From positions 372,001 to 436,000 of the forward strand of contig JAFEMH010001359.1 in NCBI GenBank assembly GCA_022495995.1: a DNA stretch of 64,000 nucleotides. The letters are read 5' to 3'. This document shows, piece after piece, positions 19,193 to 31,108 of this stretch; within the stretch, counting starts at the first letter, position 1; every line of letters starts with the position of its first letter. Source of the stretch: Adenophora triphylla var. japonica. Lineage: Eukaryota > Streptophyta > Magnoliopsida > Asterales > Campanulaceae. The notes under the pieces are model-generated. The model saw only the letters and a program-made list of their open reading frames with translations. It was not told where the DNA came from and did no database searches. The position numbers and the translations under genes were made by a program.

Positions 19193-19404
19193 ATGGTTTC
19201 CGATGGACATACCGCAACTTCCTCCAGTGACCCAATGCTTGGGAATACAGTACGAAACATTGGGGCAGACACTGGAAATAGGACTGCAAATTTACCTCCT
19301 CCTCCACCAGGCAATCCCCTAGGAGGGCCACTCGTTCCAATAGTGTGGCAGACGGTGAAGGTCTGCAAGATGGCAGAAGGCAGAAAAGGCTTATGCCTAA
19401 TCAG
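19193..19404 (+). pseudogene. Tat-like gag, N-terminal part
   Basis: An open frame starts at 19193 (MVSDGHTATSSSDP, then LPPPPPGNPLGGP). It is cut by the small hAT element at 19405, which brings a stop codon. Position right after the primer site identifies it as gag. Confidence 0.5.
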
Positions 19405-19579
19405 CAGTGTTCTAAAAGACCCCGCCTAAGGGTGCCTAGGCCCCGCTTAGGCGTTAGGCCCCTCCCCAACGCCTAGTTCTAAGCCCCGCCTAGGTTCCGA
19501 CTAATCCCGACTAGTTCCCGCCTAGGCGCTAGGCCCAGCTCCGCCGCCTAGCATCCGCCTAGCGCTTTTTAGAACCTTG
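19405..19579. mobile_element. 175-bp hAT MITE inside the Tat-like gag
   Basis: Inverted ends CAGTGTTCTAAAAG and CAAGGTTCTAAAAAGC, with a perfect 8-bp target duplication CTAATCAG at 19397-19404 and 19580-19587. The interior is rich in CCTAGGCG/CGCCTAGG motifs. Removing it restores continuity of the host gag. Confidence 0.92.
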
Positions 19580-19587
19580 CTAATCAG

Positions 19588-21229
19588 TGTGAAAATCAGC
19601 CGATTAAAAGGATTCAAACGGGACAGTTGCAGGCGACATTCCAGGTCCCTCAACTACCCACCCTAGTAGGAAGGAAATTCTGCTGGAGCGAGCTAGGATA
19701 CTGCAAAGCTTGCTCGATGTGCAAGACAAACTGCTGGAGATGCCTGAGTCTCCTAACAAGGATGATAGGAGATCGCAGAGAGTCGCTCCATCTATCACTT
19801 CCCACAGGCGGACAAACGGAGGTCCTAAACTGTCTGGTGAACAACCGAGGATCGATATGCCTCCCCCCTCCCATATTTCCATAGACCCAACTGGCGACCT
19901 AAGAGATAGGCTCAACCAACAAAGGGAACAAGAGGCCGACTCAGCTCAGAGGAGGCGGCTCAAAGCTGATAGGGCTCAACGTAGGTCGCCCTCGAGGGGA
20001 GAAAGGTCGATGTCCCTTCGGGAAAGGAGAGAGGTGACACCCCCACGGAATAAAAGACAACGGGCCCTCTCTAGAAGGGAGCCCCACAGGGAAGAGAGAC
20101 AAAAGTCTAATTATGTCTCCCGTCAGAGAAGCGACTTGGATGCTAGGGAGCTTTTCAACTTGAAAAGAAGATTGGATAATATGGATGCAGAGTGGAAGGA
20201 GACTGATGGGAAGGTCGAACGAAACTACAGTACTCTTCGGCCGTTGTTCCAGGATTTGCTCGACCAAAGGCCTCCAGTGGGTTTCAAATTGCCCTCGTTA
20301 GACAAGTATTCAGGCCTTGAATCATATGCAGCATTTCGAGGCCACAATGTGCTTGGTCTCCTCTGAGGACGACATACTGTGCAAGGCACTCACCAGTACC
20401 TTCACAGGTGCAGCACTAACTTAGTTTCGTGGCCTGACTACTGGTTGCATCACCTCATGGGATTATATGAGGAAAAAGTTTTTGGATAGATCCTCTACGG
20501 CTGGAGCCCGTAAGAAGACGGTCACCCACCTAAACAATATGACTCAAGGTAAGACAGAAAGTACCATGAGTTATTTTACACAGTTTAAGGAGTTGGTCGC
20601 CCAGATCGAGGAAGACCTCACAGATATGGAGGTCATCAATTATTTCAGAAATAGAGTATCTTCTCCTGATTTGAACTACGAGCTCCAGGTTAGGAGGGCG
20701 ATCACGAGGAAGGAACTGTTTGAGAGGGCCTATGACGTGGCCGTGGCTAAAGAGAGAAATGAAAGAAAGAAAGACAAGGGCTCAAAGCATTCTGAAGCTG
20801 GGGAGTCGACGAAAGGGGGGTCGGTGAAAAACAATGATAACAAGAGGGAAAATATGACTAGGCGACAAAAAGAGTCCCCGAAAGCTTCACCCCACTTACA
20901 GTGTGTCGGACCGAGATTATGAATACGACGACCTAGGTCCTTCAGCCCCAATAAATGCTCAAAACAAGTTTAGAAGGGACAATGGCAGGTACTGCGAGTA
21001 CCACAAGGACATCGGGCATACCACAGAAGAGTGTATGAGTCTGAAGAGGATCATCCAGAAGTGGGTGGATGAAGGAAGGTTAGACAGGTTTGTCAAGGGA
21101 AATCGTCCTACTGGTGGAGATCGACCTGCCAGAGGGGTGCCAGAGCCTAGACAACCTAGGCTGACTTTGGGGGTGATAGCTGAAGAGACGAGCAACATCG
21201 CCCTAAAACATAAAAAAAAAATCAACTGA
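19588..21229 (+). pseudogene. Tat-like gag, main part
   Basis: Frames at 19710-20366, 20467-20922 and 20903-21229 together give a gag polyprotein. First comes an Arg/Glu-rich region (SRRE, RQRS), then a retrotransposon gag domain (LDRSSTAGARKKT, MSYFTQFKELV, NYFRNRVSS). It ends with a zinc knuckle CEYHKDIGHTTEEC (Cx2HxxxGHxxxxC type) near 20996-21037. Stops and frameshifts separate the parts, so it is not functional. Confidence 0.75.
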
Positions 21230-21243
21230 ACAAAGCTCCCTAA

Positions 21244-21810
21244 GTGCCTCCAAGAAGTTGTGTTAGAGATGAGGTGATCAGTTTCTATCCCTATGAGCTG
21301 GCTACCAGCATGACTGCTAGGGAACAAATTTTGGTGATTCCAGGGTTGGTCGATGACTGCACATCGTGTAGAATATTGGCTGACACGGGGGCCTGCAAAG
21401 ATATTCTCTACTACAAAGCCTTCTTGGATATGGGACTGACAGATGTCAGAATGTCGCCTTACGCAGGTCGACTAGAGGGCTTCACCAATCACAAGGTTGA
21501 CACCAAGGGATAAATTGAGCTAGAGGTTGACATCGAATAACAACCTTTAAGGACAGTGGCCAAGGTAACATATATTGTCATTGATGTCGTTAGTGATTAT
21601 CATGCTATCTTGGGTATACCTGGGCAAGTCGCGCTAGGAATGGTTCCTTCAATTCCCCATCAAAGAGTTAAGTTTCCCACCATATTGGGAGTAGGGTACG
21701 TACTTAGCACAACTAAGGAGTACCTGGATCATGTACTGCGATCTAAGAAGAAGAGGGAGCTAGTAATTGATATTCTCGAAGCGAGCTGGAAGTTCTCTAA
21801 ATCGGTCACC
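21244..21810 (+). pseudogene. Tat-like aspartic protease
   Basis: ILADTGACKDILYYKAF contains the DTGA active-site motif of retroviral-type aspartic proteases. ILGIPGQVALGMVPS follows. Two in-frame stops lie near 21511-21540. The segment is interrupted at 21811 by the Athila LTR, whose target duplication TCACC occupies 21806-21810. Confidence 0.75.
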
Positions 21811-23290
21811 TGATGAGTGAGTTTTACACTCATCCATTGACTACTTCTTGAACTTATTATTTGCTTAATCCTTGAGTTTTGTTTATTTAATGGAAGTTTT
21901 TAGTGTTTTTAGTTTCAGTGGTTGAATTGTGGAAATTGGGAACAATATGCGAATAAATCAAGTGGAACAATGAGATGTGGAAATTGTGGGATGGACCGAG
22001 TACAAATGGGCATTAACAAATGGAAGAAGGGGCCAATGCAAACAAGGAGTGGCAGGCCAATGGTGAATCTTGAGTTGGGCTAAAGGCAATTTGCAGCTGG
22101 GCCAAAGGAAAGAAAATGGCCCAACAGTCCGTCATTGTGGGCGGTCGCTCAGGTTGAGGTGGGCGGCCGCTCAGGAAAAAAAACTGTGAAGCTTGAACCT
22201 TCTGTTGAGCTGGGCGACCGTGCAGGGATAGCTGGGCGACCGCTCACAAGCATGAAAGGTGAAGACAATTGTTTCTGTTGGACTGGGCGACCGCCCAGGG
22301 GTGTTGTGGGCGACCGCCCACGAGGCGTTTGGAAGACTGTAACAGCCGGATGGAGCAGTGATGGGAATTAAGTAATGGTTATTAATTGTGGATGATCATG
22401 GGTTTTAATTAAGGCTTTTAAGTGCAGCTGGGGGTTTTTTTTAGAAGAAGACAATTATTATTTAGTTAATTAGTTTGTTTTTATTGTTTCTTTAGAGAAC
22501 TTATATAAGTAGTTTTTGTCATTTTTCTTTCTGGAGCTAGAGAGTTAGTTTTCTGCAGAATATTTTCTTAGACATTTCTTGGTGTTCTTGCTTTCTAATG
22601 GCTAGCTAAACCTTTTAGTTCTTGGAATTGGAGGTAACATTTTATGTCTTAAGTTTTATTGTTCATCTTTATCTTAGTATTACTTGGGATAATCAAGTTG
22701 TTTTTAATGAAATTTTAGAACTTTTGTCTTGATCAAATAATTGTTCTTGAATTGTTTAGAATTTCAATTGTGAACCGCCAAATTTACAATTGAAATTAGT
22801 CTTGGCTTGATTTTCACAATTTGTTGAATCCTCGCCAAAAGATTCATAAGAATTGTGGTTTATTTTATGTTCTTAAGTTCTACAATGGGTTTCTAGCTAA
22901 TCTATGAACGGGCCAAGGGAGTAGATTAGTTAGAAACACTTGATTGCAAATCACCCGCCAAAGTGTCCCAATCATATTTTCGTAAGAACAAAACCCCAAG
23001 TGTACTTTGATTGATGAATTGTGAACCTTGAGCATAACTTGTGAAGCCAATTCCGGGAATTAGTCTCCTTAATATTGAAATCTTTTACAATCAAATTTAC
23101 TTAATTTTTGCAACCAAATTAGTTCAAAACCAAACCAAACAACTTCTTCACGTTACAACTTTTTGTTCTAGCAGTAATTCCTACACTTTAAATTTTGTGT
23201 CTCTGAGGTTCGACCCGACTTACCCTATTTACAAATCAATTGTAGATAGTTGAGTTGGAATTTTATTTTTGACGTTTTCGACGCTCGTCA
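21811..23290 (+). repeat. Athila 5' LTR (1480 bp)
   Basis: Bounded by TG...CA. It holds six copies of a GC-rich palindrome (22138-22320) and, about 180 bp further on, a TATA box (ACTTATATAAGTAG, 22499-22512). It ends just before the primer site. Confidence 0.95.
22138..22320. repeat. Palindrome cluster in the Athila 5' LTR
   Basis: Six copies of TGGGCGACCGCCCA and variants (GGGCGGTCGCTC, GGGCGGCCGCTC, GGGCGACCGTGC, GGGCGACCGCTC, then two full GGGCGACCGCCC). The two arms TGGGCG and CGCCCA are exact inverses. Copies are about 20-60 bp apart. The cluster lies upstream of the TATA box, where U3 enhancers would be. Confidence 0.85.
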
Positions 23291-23293
23291 AAA

Positions 23294-23311
23294 TTTGGCG
23301 CCGTTGCCGAG
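23294..23311 (+). promoter_or_regulatory. Athila primer-binding site
   Basis: TTTGGCGCCGTTGCCGAGG starts three bases after the LTR. This is the usual Athila/Tat primer-site sequence with one change (GCCGAGG where GCCGGGG is common). Confidence 0.75.
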
Positions 23312-23416
23312 GACTTGAAATTTAAAGTTGTTTGAATTATTTGCTATTGTGAATAATATTTTGTGTATATATATTTTTTCTTTGTTTAGTGTTTTAACTT
23401 GGTGTCGCAGATTTGA

Positions 23417-24672
23417 ATGTTTGGTCGTAGGTCACTACAACCCGATTTGTTACCAATTGACCACAACATTCATCGCGTCAACAAGAGGAAGCACCCGGAA
23501 CCAAGTGATTCGGAAAGTGATTCGGTTTACTCTCAACAGTCCGAGATTTCCGATTCTGAAGAAGAAGTGAAAATGGCGGAACCACAAATGATGGGTGATT
23601 TTGCACGCCCGGTGATTGAACCATCTCCATCATGCATTGTGCTCCCACAAGCAGCAAGGAGTTACGAGTTGAAGAACCTCCATTTCAACATGCTCCCTTC
23701 TTTTCATGGGATGGCGTCGGAAGACCCAATTACCTTCATGAGAGAGTTCTATAGCACCGTGCAAGGCTTTCCATTGGGGCAACTAACCGAAGAGCAGTTG
23801 AGAATGAGGTGCTTTGCTTATACGTTGAAGGATGCAGCCAAGACATGGTTTATTGCACTTGCTCCTACTCTCTTAACACTTGGACGGAAGTCTACAACAA
23901 GTTCATGGCGAAGTTTTATTCTCATCAAAAGACGTCCGACTTGAGGTCCAAGATAATGTCTTTCAATCAAGAGCCGGGTGAAGCTTTTCATGAAGCTTGG
24001 GATCGATTCAAGATGTAGCTAGTCCAATGTCCTCATCATGGGTTTCCTTTAGCCCTCTTAAATCAGGCCTTCTATGATGGGTTGACTCAACAAGGTCAAG
24101 CCCAAGTGGATAATGCAATGGGTGCTATGGGTGAGAAAACTGCGGATGAAACAAGAGCCTTATATGAGAGACTTGGCATGAATTCGCAGCAGAAAAGTGT
24201 GAGAGGAGGAAGAAAAGGTGTCTATGAAGTTGAGTCCAATGATGTTCTAGCGCAACAAGTTTCGGCATTGACTACTCAAATGAAGAATTTCATGGGAATG
24301 ATGACGGCTCAAAGTCAAGGTCAAAACCAAGGGCGAAATCAAGGAGAGGGAAGTTCGGGCACGAGTTGTGTAATTTGTAACGTGAACTCCCATGATATTA
24401 TGGGATGCCCATTGAGAGACCAATTCCCGGAATTTCTTGAGCAAGCAAATGCAATGAACACTTTTCAACCAAGAGTGAGGAATGATCCGTTTTCCAACTC
24501 TTACAATCCGGGTTGGCGGAATCATCCCAATTTCTCTTGGGGAGGAAATCAAGGGCAGGGTCAATTTCAACAACAATACCAACAGCAAATGCAACAGCCG
24601 CAGAACAAGGGCCTCGCAAGGCCAAGTGTGGAGGAAACGTTGCGTAAATTCATTCAAGCCGCTCAACCGTAA
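23417..24672 (+). pseudogene. Athila gag, frameshifted
   Basis: The frame opens at 23417 with MFGRRSLQPDLLPID. The conserved gag core FHGMASEDPITFMREF is followed by a frameshift near 23880. The next frame (TEVYNKFMAKFYSHQKTS) is stopped by a TAG at 24016-24018 after AWDRFKM. The last part (24082-24672) includes NQAFYDGLTQQ-like sequence and a CVICNVNSHDIMGC zinc knuckle (Cx2Cx4Hx4C). A stop ends the frame at 24672. Confidence 0.85.
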
Positions 24673-24735
24673 TCAAGTGATCATGGAACAACGAATGGGG
24701 AACCAAGAAGCTTCCTGAAGAAGCTCGAAAATCAA

Positions 24736-25976
24736 ATGGGTCAAATTGCCGAGGCACTTCAAAAGCACAATCCGGGTACACTACCGAGTCAACCGGAACA
24801 AGCAAAGGCCGTCACCCTGAGGAGTGGTAAGACTCTTCAGGAGGTACACTCTTCTCCTTCTCCTATAGATAATAACAAAGTGAATGAGAGTGAAGTGGGG
24901 GTTGAGGAACGAGTTGAAGTGACTCCCGAGGAGAAACTTCCAACTCCACCTCTTAAGCCTTATGTGCCTCCTGTTCCTTTTCCCGGGAGATTGGTAAAGA
25001 ATAAGGTCGAAACACAATTTAAAGAGTTGTACGACATGCTTTCTAAGGTAAATGTAAATTTGCCTTTGCTCAATGTAATTAAAAATATTCCTTCTTATGC
25101 TAAATTTTTCAAGGAATTGAGCACCAATAAAAGAAAGTATGCCCCGAACGAAAAATTGTGGTTTCGGACCAAGTTAGTGCCGTTTTTGAAAAGAATTTGC
25201 CTCCTAAGCTTAAAGACCCCGTAGTTTTAATGTGATGATTTCTTTGGGGGACTCTAAGAAAGTGAGGGCAATGTTAGATTTAGGAGCTAGCATTAACTTG
25301 TTGCCTTATTCTTTGTTTGTGGAGCTTATTGGGTGAACTAAAACCTACTACTATGACCTTGCAACTTGCGGACCGTTCGGTCAAATATCCAAAGGGAATA
25401 GTAGAAGATGTTTTAGTTCAAGTTGATAAATTAATAATCCCGGTTGATTTTGTGGTTCTTGATATGGAAAGAGATTCTAAAGATGTGAATGAGGTCCCTA
25501 TTTTGTTGGGGAGACCTTTTATGGCTACCGCGGATGCGGTGATTAATGTGAAAGATGGAAGTTTGTCTTTGACTGTCATGGATGAAATTGTTAATTTCTC
25601 TATCTTTGATTCCATGAAAAAGCCATATGAGGTTAATGAGTGTTTATTTTGTGATGTTGCTGAAAATTCTGTGTTATTTGAGCATGATGTTGAGGGCTCT
25701 TTTGTGGATGAGTTAGTTTTGGAAGGTGTTTTTGATCAAAATGAGGCGAGGGCCATTCTTGCGGAGATGGATGTTATGGAGGAAATTACTGAAAAGGTTC
25801 CTTTAGAATCTTTAGGTAATTTTAATCCTAAGCATTTGCCATCTATTGTCTCTCCTCCCGAATTGGATCTTAAACAACTTCCATCTAGCTTAAAGTATGC
25901 TTTTCTTGGTGCAAATGATTCTTTGCCTGTTATTATTGCTTCGGACTTAACAGAATTGCAGAAAGAAGGTTGTTAG
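24736..25976 (+). pseudogene. Athila protease region, frameshifted
   Basis: LENQMGQIAEAL and AVTLRSGKTLQE are typical Athila linker motifs. Near 25277 the frame reads MLDLGASINLLPYSL; Athila proteases characteristically have DLGAS in place of DTGA/DSGA. Frameshifts lie near 25180 and 25330. The downstream part (25317-25976) contains PVDFVVLDME and PILLGRPFMATA, which belong to the protease C-terminal region. Confidence 0.8.
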
Positions 25977-26099
25977 ATGTGTTGAAGCGACACAAGTCCG
26001 CACTTGGTTGGAGCATTACGGACATAAAAGGAATAAGCCCAACCATGTGTATGCACAAAATTCATATGGAGGATGATGCCAAGCCATCCGGCGTAATCA

Positions 26100-27482
26100 A
26101 AGGAGGATGAATCCGCACATGCTTGAAGCGGTAAGAAAGGAAGTTTTGAAACTGTTGGATGCGGTATTATCTATCCTATTTCCGATAGTAAGTGGGTAAG
26201 TCCTGTTCATGTGGTTGCTAAAAAATCCGGAATTACTGTCGTTAAGAATGAGGATAATGAGCTTTTGCCTACTAGAATGGTCACTGGTCAACGCATGGTT
26301 ATCGATTACCGAAAGCTTAATGCGGCGACTAGAAAGGATCACTTTCCTTTGCCATTTATTGACCAAATTCTAGAGAGGCTAGCTGGTCAAGAGTATTATT
26401 GTTTCTTAGATGGTTTTTCGTGTTATAATCGATTCCCATTGCTCCGAAGATCAGAAAAGACCACATTTACATGCCCTTTTGGAACATTTGCATATCGGAG
26501 GATGCCCTTCGGTTTATGCAATGCTCCTGCTACATTCCAAAGGTGCATGATGTCGATCTTTTCCGAGATGATTGGTAAGTTTGTTGAGGTATTTATGGAC
26601 GATTTTTCATTGTATGGTAATTCATTTGATGCATGCTTAGATAATTTGACTTTGGTTCTTAAAAGATGTTGTGATACCAATTTAACTTTAAGTTGGGAAA
26701 AAAGTCATTTTATGGTTAAGCATGGAATTGTGTTGGGTCATTTGGTCTCAAGAAAAGGGATTGAAGTTGACAAGGCAAAAATTGAGATAATATCTAAATT
26801 GCCTCCGCCAACAAATGTTAAGGGAATTCGTAGCTTTCTTGGTCATGCGGGTTTTTATCGGCGTTTTATAAAAGATTTTTCTAAAATTTGTAAGCCGTTA
26901 ACAAACTTGCTTGCTAAAGAGACGGAATTTGTCTTTGACCAAGAATGTCTCAATTCTTTTAATTTGTTGAAGGAGAAATTGACTTCAGCCCCTATTCTTG
27001 TGGGTCCGGATTGGACTCAACCTTTTGAGATAATGTGTGATGCATCCGATTTTGCGGTGGGTGCAGTTTTGGGACAGAAAATCGATAAAAAGTCACATGT
27101 GATCCAATATGCAAGTAGAATGTTGAATGATGCTCAATTGAACTATACTACAACCGAGAAGGAATTCTTGGCGGTGGTATTTGCTTTAGAAAAATTCCGT
27201 TCTTACTTGCTTGGATCTAAAGTGATTATTTATTCGGACCATGCTGCATTACGTTATTTGCTGTCCAAACAAGATGCCAAACCCCGATTGTTAAGATGGA
27301 TGTTACTTTTACAAGAATTTGACATTTCCATCAAAGACAAAAAGGGTTGTGAGAATGTTGTGGCGGATCACTTGTCTAGACTTGAAAAGGGGTGTGTGAG
27401 TGAAATTCCTTTGAATGAAAATTTCCCCGATGAGCGCTATTTGGTGTTAAGGATTGTGAACCTTGGTATGCCGACATTGTAA
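26100..27482 (+). pseudogene. Athila reverse transcriptase and RNase H
   Basis: From 26211 one 423-codon frame covers most of RT and RNase H. It has [20 protein letters not shown], the [13 protein letters not shown] motif, the catalytic FMDDF (around 26595), the RNase H start [15 protein letters not shown] and the tether [14 protein letters not shown]. The upstream part (26000-26210) carries the expected [15 protein letters not shown] motif with stops and a frameshift. RT-RNase H makes and processes the cDNA in the virus-like particle. This is the best preserved part of the element. Confidence 0.9.
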
Positions 27483-28746
27483 ATTTTTTGGCTACGGGGT
27501 TCTAAATCCAGATTTTTCAAGTCAAGAGAGGAAAAGATTTTTGTCAATGGTTAAGCAATATTATTGGGATGACCCATATTTGTTTAAACATGGTCCCGAT
27601 ATGGTTATTCGTAGATGCATTCATGAAAATGAGCAACAAAATGTTCTTTCTTTTTGTCATGAATTGCATTGTGGAGGTCATTTTAGTGGAAAGAAAACCG
27701 CTCAAAAGGTGTTACAATCGGGTTTCTTTTGGCCAAGTCTTTTTAAAGATGCATACATTTTTAGTAAAAGTTGTGACAAAGCCAAAGAACCGGTAACATT
27801 GGTAAGCGGGATGAAATGCCTCTCACGAATAACTTGGTTGTGGATTTGTTTGACGTATGGGGCATTGATTTTATGGGTCCTTTTGTTGTTTCGTGTGGGT
27901 TTGAGTACATTTTAGTGTCGGTGGATTATGTGTCAAAGTGGGTGGAAGCAATTCCTACCCGGACTAACGATGCTAATGTTGTTGTCAAGTTTGTCAAAGA
28001 TGTGATTTTTAGTAGGTTTGGCGTTCCAAGGGCGATCATAAGTGATGGTGGTTCTCACTTTTGCAACAAAGTTTTTGGTGCACTAATGAAGAAGTATGGG
28101 GTGAAGCACAAGGTTGCAACCGCGTACCATCCCCAAACTTCCGGGCAAGTAGAAGTGAGTAACAAGCAAATAAAAGCCATTCTTGAAAAGACGGTAAAGC
28201 CAAACAGGAAGGATTGGGCCTTGAGGTTAAATGATGCATTGTGGGCGTACTGCACCGCCTACAAAACGCCAATTGGAATGAGTCCTTACCGGCTAGTCTT
28301 TGGGAAAGCTTGTCATTTGCCGGTGGAGATTGAGCACAAGGCATTTTGGGCAATCAAGGAGTTGAATATGGATTTGCAACTAGCCGGTGAGCAAAGGTTA
28401 CTTCATTTGAATGAGCTTGAAGAGCATCGGTTGGAGGCATATGAGAACTCCCGGTTGTACAAGGAAAGAACAAAAGGTACCATGACAAAAGATTTTGCAT
28501 AAGGAACTTAGTCCGGGAAGCAAGGTGTTGTTGTTCAATTCAAGATTGAAGCTTTTCCCGGGAAAGTTACGTTCTCGTTGGAGTGGTCCGTTTGAGGTGG
28601 TGAATGTATACTCTCATGGAGCCGTGGAGTTGGTGAATCCGGTTACGAACAATAGGTTCAAGGTCAATGGACAAAGAGTGAAGCCTTATTTGGATGGAGC
28701 TTTGGGATTGAAGGATGTTGAGAGGATCGAGTTGAAGGATCCGTAG
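27463..28746 (+). pseudogene. Athila integrase, frameshifted
   Basis: The zinc-binding domain has CHELHCGGHFSGKKTAQ, then SCDKAKEP: the final Cys of the usual CDxC is missing. A frameshift follows near 27800. The core (27816-28502) has all three catalytic acids: D in WGIDFMGP, D in ISDGGSHF, E in GQVEVSN. A last frame (28495-28746) has the C-terminal GPF motif RWSGPFEV and a KPYLDG tail. Integrase inserts cDNA into the chromosome. The zinc-finger loss and frameshifts mean this copy cannot make it. Confidence 0.9.
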
Positions 28747-29187
28747 GCGTTGAGAAAGTCATTCCGTCGAGCTAACGACGTTAAACAAAAGCGCTGCTTG
28801 GGAGGCAACCCAAGGTAAGTAGTGTATTGTAGTACCCTTAAATTTAATTTTTTCTTTGTTTTCATCACTTTGAGGACAAAGTAATCATTAAGTTTGGGGG
28901 TGGAGAGTTTAGTTTCATTTTGGTTTTCATTTTATGGGTTGCTTGTCATCTAAAAAAAAAAAAAAAAAAAAAAAAGAGCTTTGTTTTCTTGTATTTCTGG
29001 AACGTGTCGAACTACGGTGACCTGAGCCTATTGTTGTGGGTAGTCCGCCCACATCAATGGGGACGTAGGCAGCGAAAGTGCGGTCAAAATATGGGTCGAA
29101 TTGTAATGTTTCAATGGATATTATGCTTGTTGTTTGTTTTTGGGGTGTTGTGCAGATTTTGAGACAGCAAAAATCCCACTGGACGTG
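28747..29187 (+). other. Spacer after Athila integrase
   Basis: Non-coding. It contains AAGCGCTGCTTGGGAGGCAA, then GAGGACAAAG and TTAAGTTTGGGGGT (28889-28902), a block that recurs downstream and at the true polypurine tract, and a poly(A) run of 23 bases (28951-28973). Confidence 0.6.
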
Positions 29188-29444
29188 TGGGCGACCGCCC
29201 ATGTAGATGAGGGCGACCGCCCATGTTTGATTTACAAAATGGTTGAAGTTACTGTGCATGTGGGCGACCGCCCAGGACGGTGTGTGCGACCGCCCAGGCT
29301 GGGGGAACAAAAAGATGGAACTTGCTGTACAGGTGGGCGACCGCCCAGGTAGGAGTGGGCGACCGCCCACATTGGAAATTTGAAAAGGGTTGAACTTTCT
29401 GTGCATGTGGGCGACCGCCCAAGAACATGTGAGCGACCGCCCAC
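29188..29444. repeat. Second palindrome cluster, upstream of the extra Athila ORF
   Basis: Eight copies of TGGGCGACCGCCCA or close variants (starting near 29188, 29210, 29261, 29283, 29334, 29356, 29407, 29430). They come in pairs about 22 bp apart, with pairs repeating about every 73 bp, so the array is a tandem repeat of palindrome pairs. The same palindrome is in the LTRs of this element. Confidence 0.9.
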
Positions 29445-29947
29445 GAAGGGAATCAGGCGTTTCAAATTTCAAATCCCTAAAACTGTCCCTTATTTCTCTC
29501 CCTCTCTTAAAAAAACACCAATTACTCCCTCTTTATCTCTCTAAATATTCCGGCCATCTCTCTTCCTCTCTCTAAAAATTCTCTCCAAAATCACTCAAAT
29601 CTTCCATATTTCCTTCCTATTTTGCCTTATACCACCATACTTAACCCTTCTAAGCCAAAATTTCAACCCATTTCACCAGTGATTGAGCAAGAACTTGAAG
29701 AGATTTGGAAAAGATAGCAAGGGTGAAAAGGTTGCAAAAGATCCGATTTTGAGGTCCAAGGTGAAGGGGGTTCTTGTGGAAATCATTGTTCAGAGAAGGT
29801 ATTGCTCTTCCAAGTTCATCTTCATCTTTTCCGGCGGAATTCCGGCGAGATTCCGGTGACTTTTCCGGCGAGTTTCTCAGGGCAAGTAAGGTTTTCAATT
29901 CCATTTTCTTAGTGCCTAGTGTGGAATTTGTGGGTGGTTATTTAACA

Positions 29948-31108
29948 ATGTCTAGAAGAAGAAATGCCCCTGTCCCGGAACCGGAGGTTGAGTTTGATGG
30001 AACAAGGTTTGTGAGTGCTAAAGCGCAGTCATTTTTTGAAAAATACTCAACCAAAGGGTTTGCTGTGGAGAATGAATTTAACCCTGCGGAACTTGGGTTG
30101 GATGGCATTTTTGCAAATTATGGGTGGGGCAACTTGGCGAGACGTCCTTCCAATAAAGGGTCAAAAGTGTTGGTGCGGGAATTTTATGCCAATGCTTTTG
30201 AGGAAGGGCAAGTGAGGAAGTGTGGTTGGGTGAGAGGAAATAATGTGTACTATAATGCTGAAGATATCAATACCTATTATGGAATGGCATCGCCTGTTGT
30301 GTGTGATTATCACTCTAATGCACAGATCATGGAATCGAATGTGGCGGGTAACCTTCATATGTTGGAGCCGTCTTTTGTTAATATTGATGTAACATTGTTG
30401 CGGAATGGGAATGTGAAAAAGGCGCGAGACATGGATTTGAGAATGCGGGCTCTGCACCGTTTTATTTGTGAGCGCATAATGCCCACTTCGCACTACAATG
30501 ATGTGCATTGGAGGAGAGCATTGTTAATGAATATTGTGTTGACCGGTCAAAGGTTTAATACGGGACGGGCAATGTCAAGGGAGATAGTCAACACCATTAG
30601 GACTATCGGGCGATGCAGTTTTAATTTTCCGTTGTTGATATCTGGAATGATAGAGAGGAGGGGGGTGAGTTTTCCGCGGTTGAAGATTGTGAGGGACATC
30701 GTGTCAAGTGGTACAGCTGTTAGTAAGAGGTCCCTGGTTGTTAAGGGGCATGCTCACTTACAGCCGGGTGAAGGTTCGTCTAGGGGAGTGAGAGGAGATG
30801 AGGTGGATGAAGATATGGAGGAGCATGAGTTTACTCCTACGGAGGCGGCCTACTATGTGGGAGGCCAAGTCGATGCTCTATCCGAGGAAATCGGACAGCT
30901 CCGGGGGCATTATGAGACTATGGATCAGCGGTTGGGGAGGATGGAGTCGATGGCTACAGAGGAGTTTTATGCTGCCAGTATGTGGAGGCAGCGTATGGAG
31001 GATGCTCAATCGGAGATGTTCCAGGAGTTGATGCACAGGCTTCCTCCGCCTCCACCGCCTCAGCACATCCCATACCAACCGTCACGATACCGTACCCGGA
31101 GCGTATGA
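29948..31108 (+). CDS. Extra Athila ORF in env position (putative plant transposon protein domain)
   Basis: The ORF runs open from 29774. I choose the ATG at 29948 (MSRRRNAPVPEPEVEFDG), preceded by AACA, because the residues before it look like leader. The 386-residue product has FFEKYSTKGFAVENEF, VLVREFYANAFEEG and WRRALLMNIVLTGQRFN, motifs of the plant domain often annotated as putative plant transposon protein (Transposase_32-like). Near the C-terminus lie a predicted coiled-coil stretch (about 300-350) and a proline run LPPPPPPQHIPY. No signal peptide or membrane span is evident, so calling it an envelope is not justified. Unlike gag-pol it is intact. Its function is unknown. Confidence 0.75.
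   Translation: MSRRRNAPVPEPEVEFDGTRFVSAKAQSFFEKYSTKGFAVENEFNPAELGLDGIFANYGWGNLARRPSNKGSKVLVREFYANAFEEGQVRKCGWVRGNNVYYNAEDINTYYGMASPVVCDYHSNAQIMESNVAGNLHMLEPSFVNIDVTLLRNGNVKKARDMDLRMRALHRFICERIMPTSHYNDVHWRRALLMNIVLTGQRFNTGRAMSREIVNTIRTIGRCSFNFPLLISGMIERRGVSFPRLKIVRDIVSSGTAVSKRSLVVKGHAHLQPGEGSSRGVRGDEVDEDMEEHEFTPTEAAYYVGGQVDALSEEIGQLRGHYETMDQRLGRMESMATEEFYAASMWRQRMEDAQSEMFQELMHRLPPPPPPQHIPYQPSRYRTRSV

Noticed and set aside
29188..29444. Regularly spaced palindromes that look like a CRISPR array
   Set aside because: The host is a plant. The units are direct repeats inside a retrotransposon, the spacers are themselves repeated, and the same motif occurs in the LTRs.
29948..31108. Envelope gene in the Athila element
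   Set aside because: The position fits an env-like ORF, but I see no signal peptide or membrane span. The motifs match the putative plant transposon protein domain.
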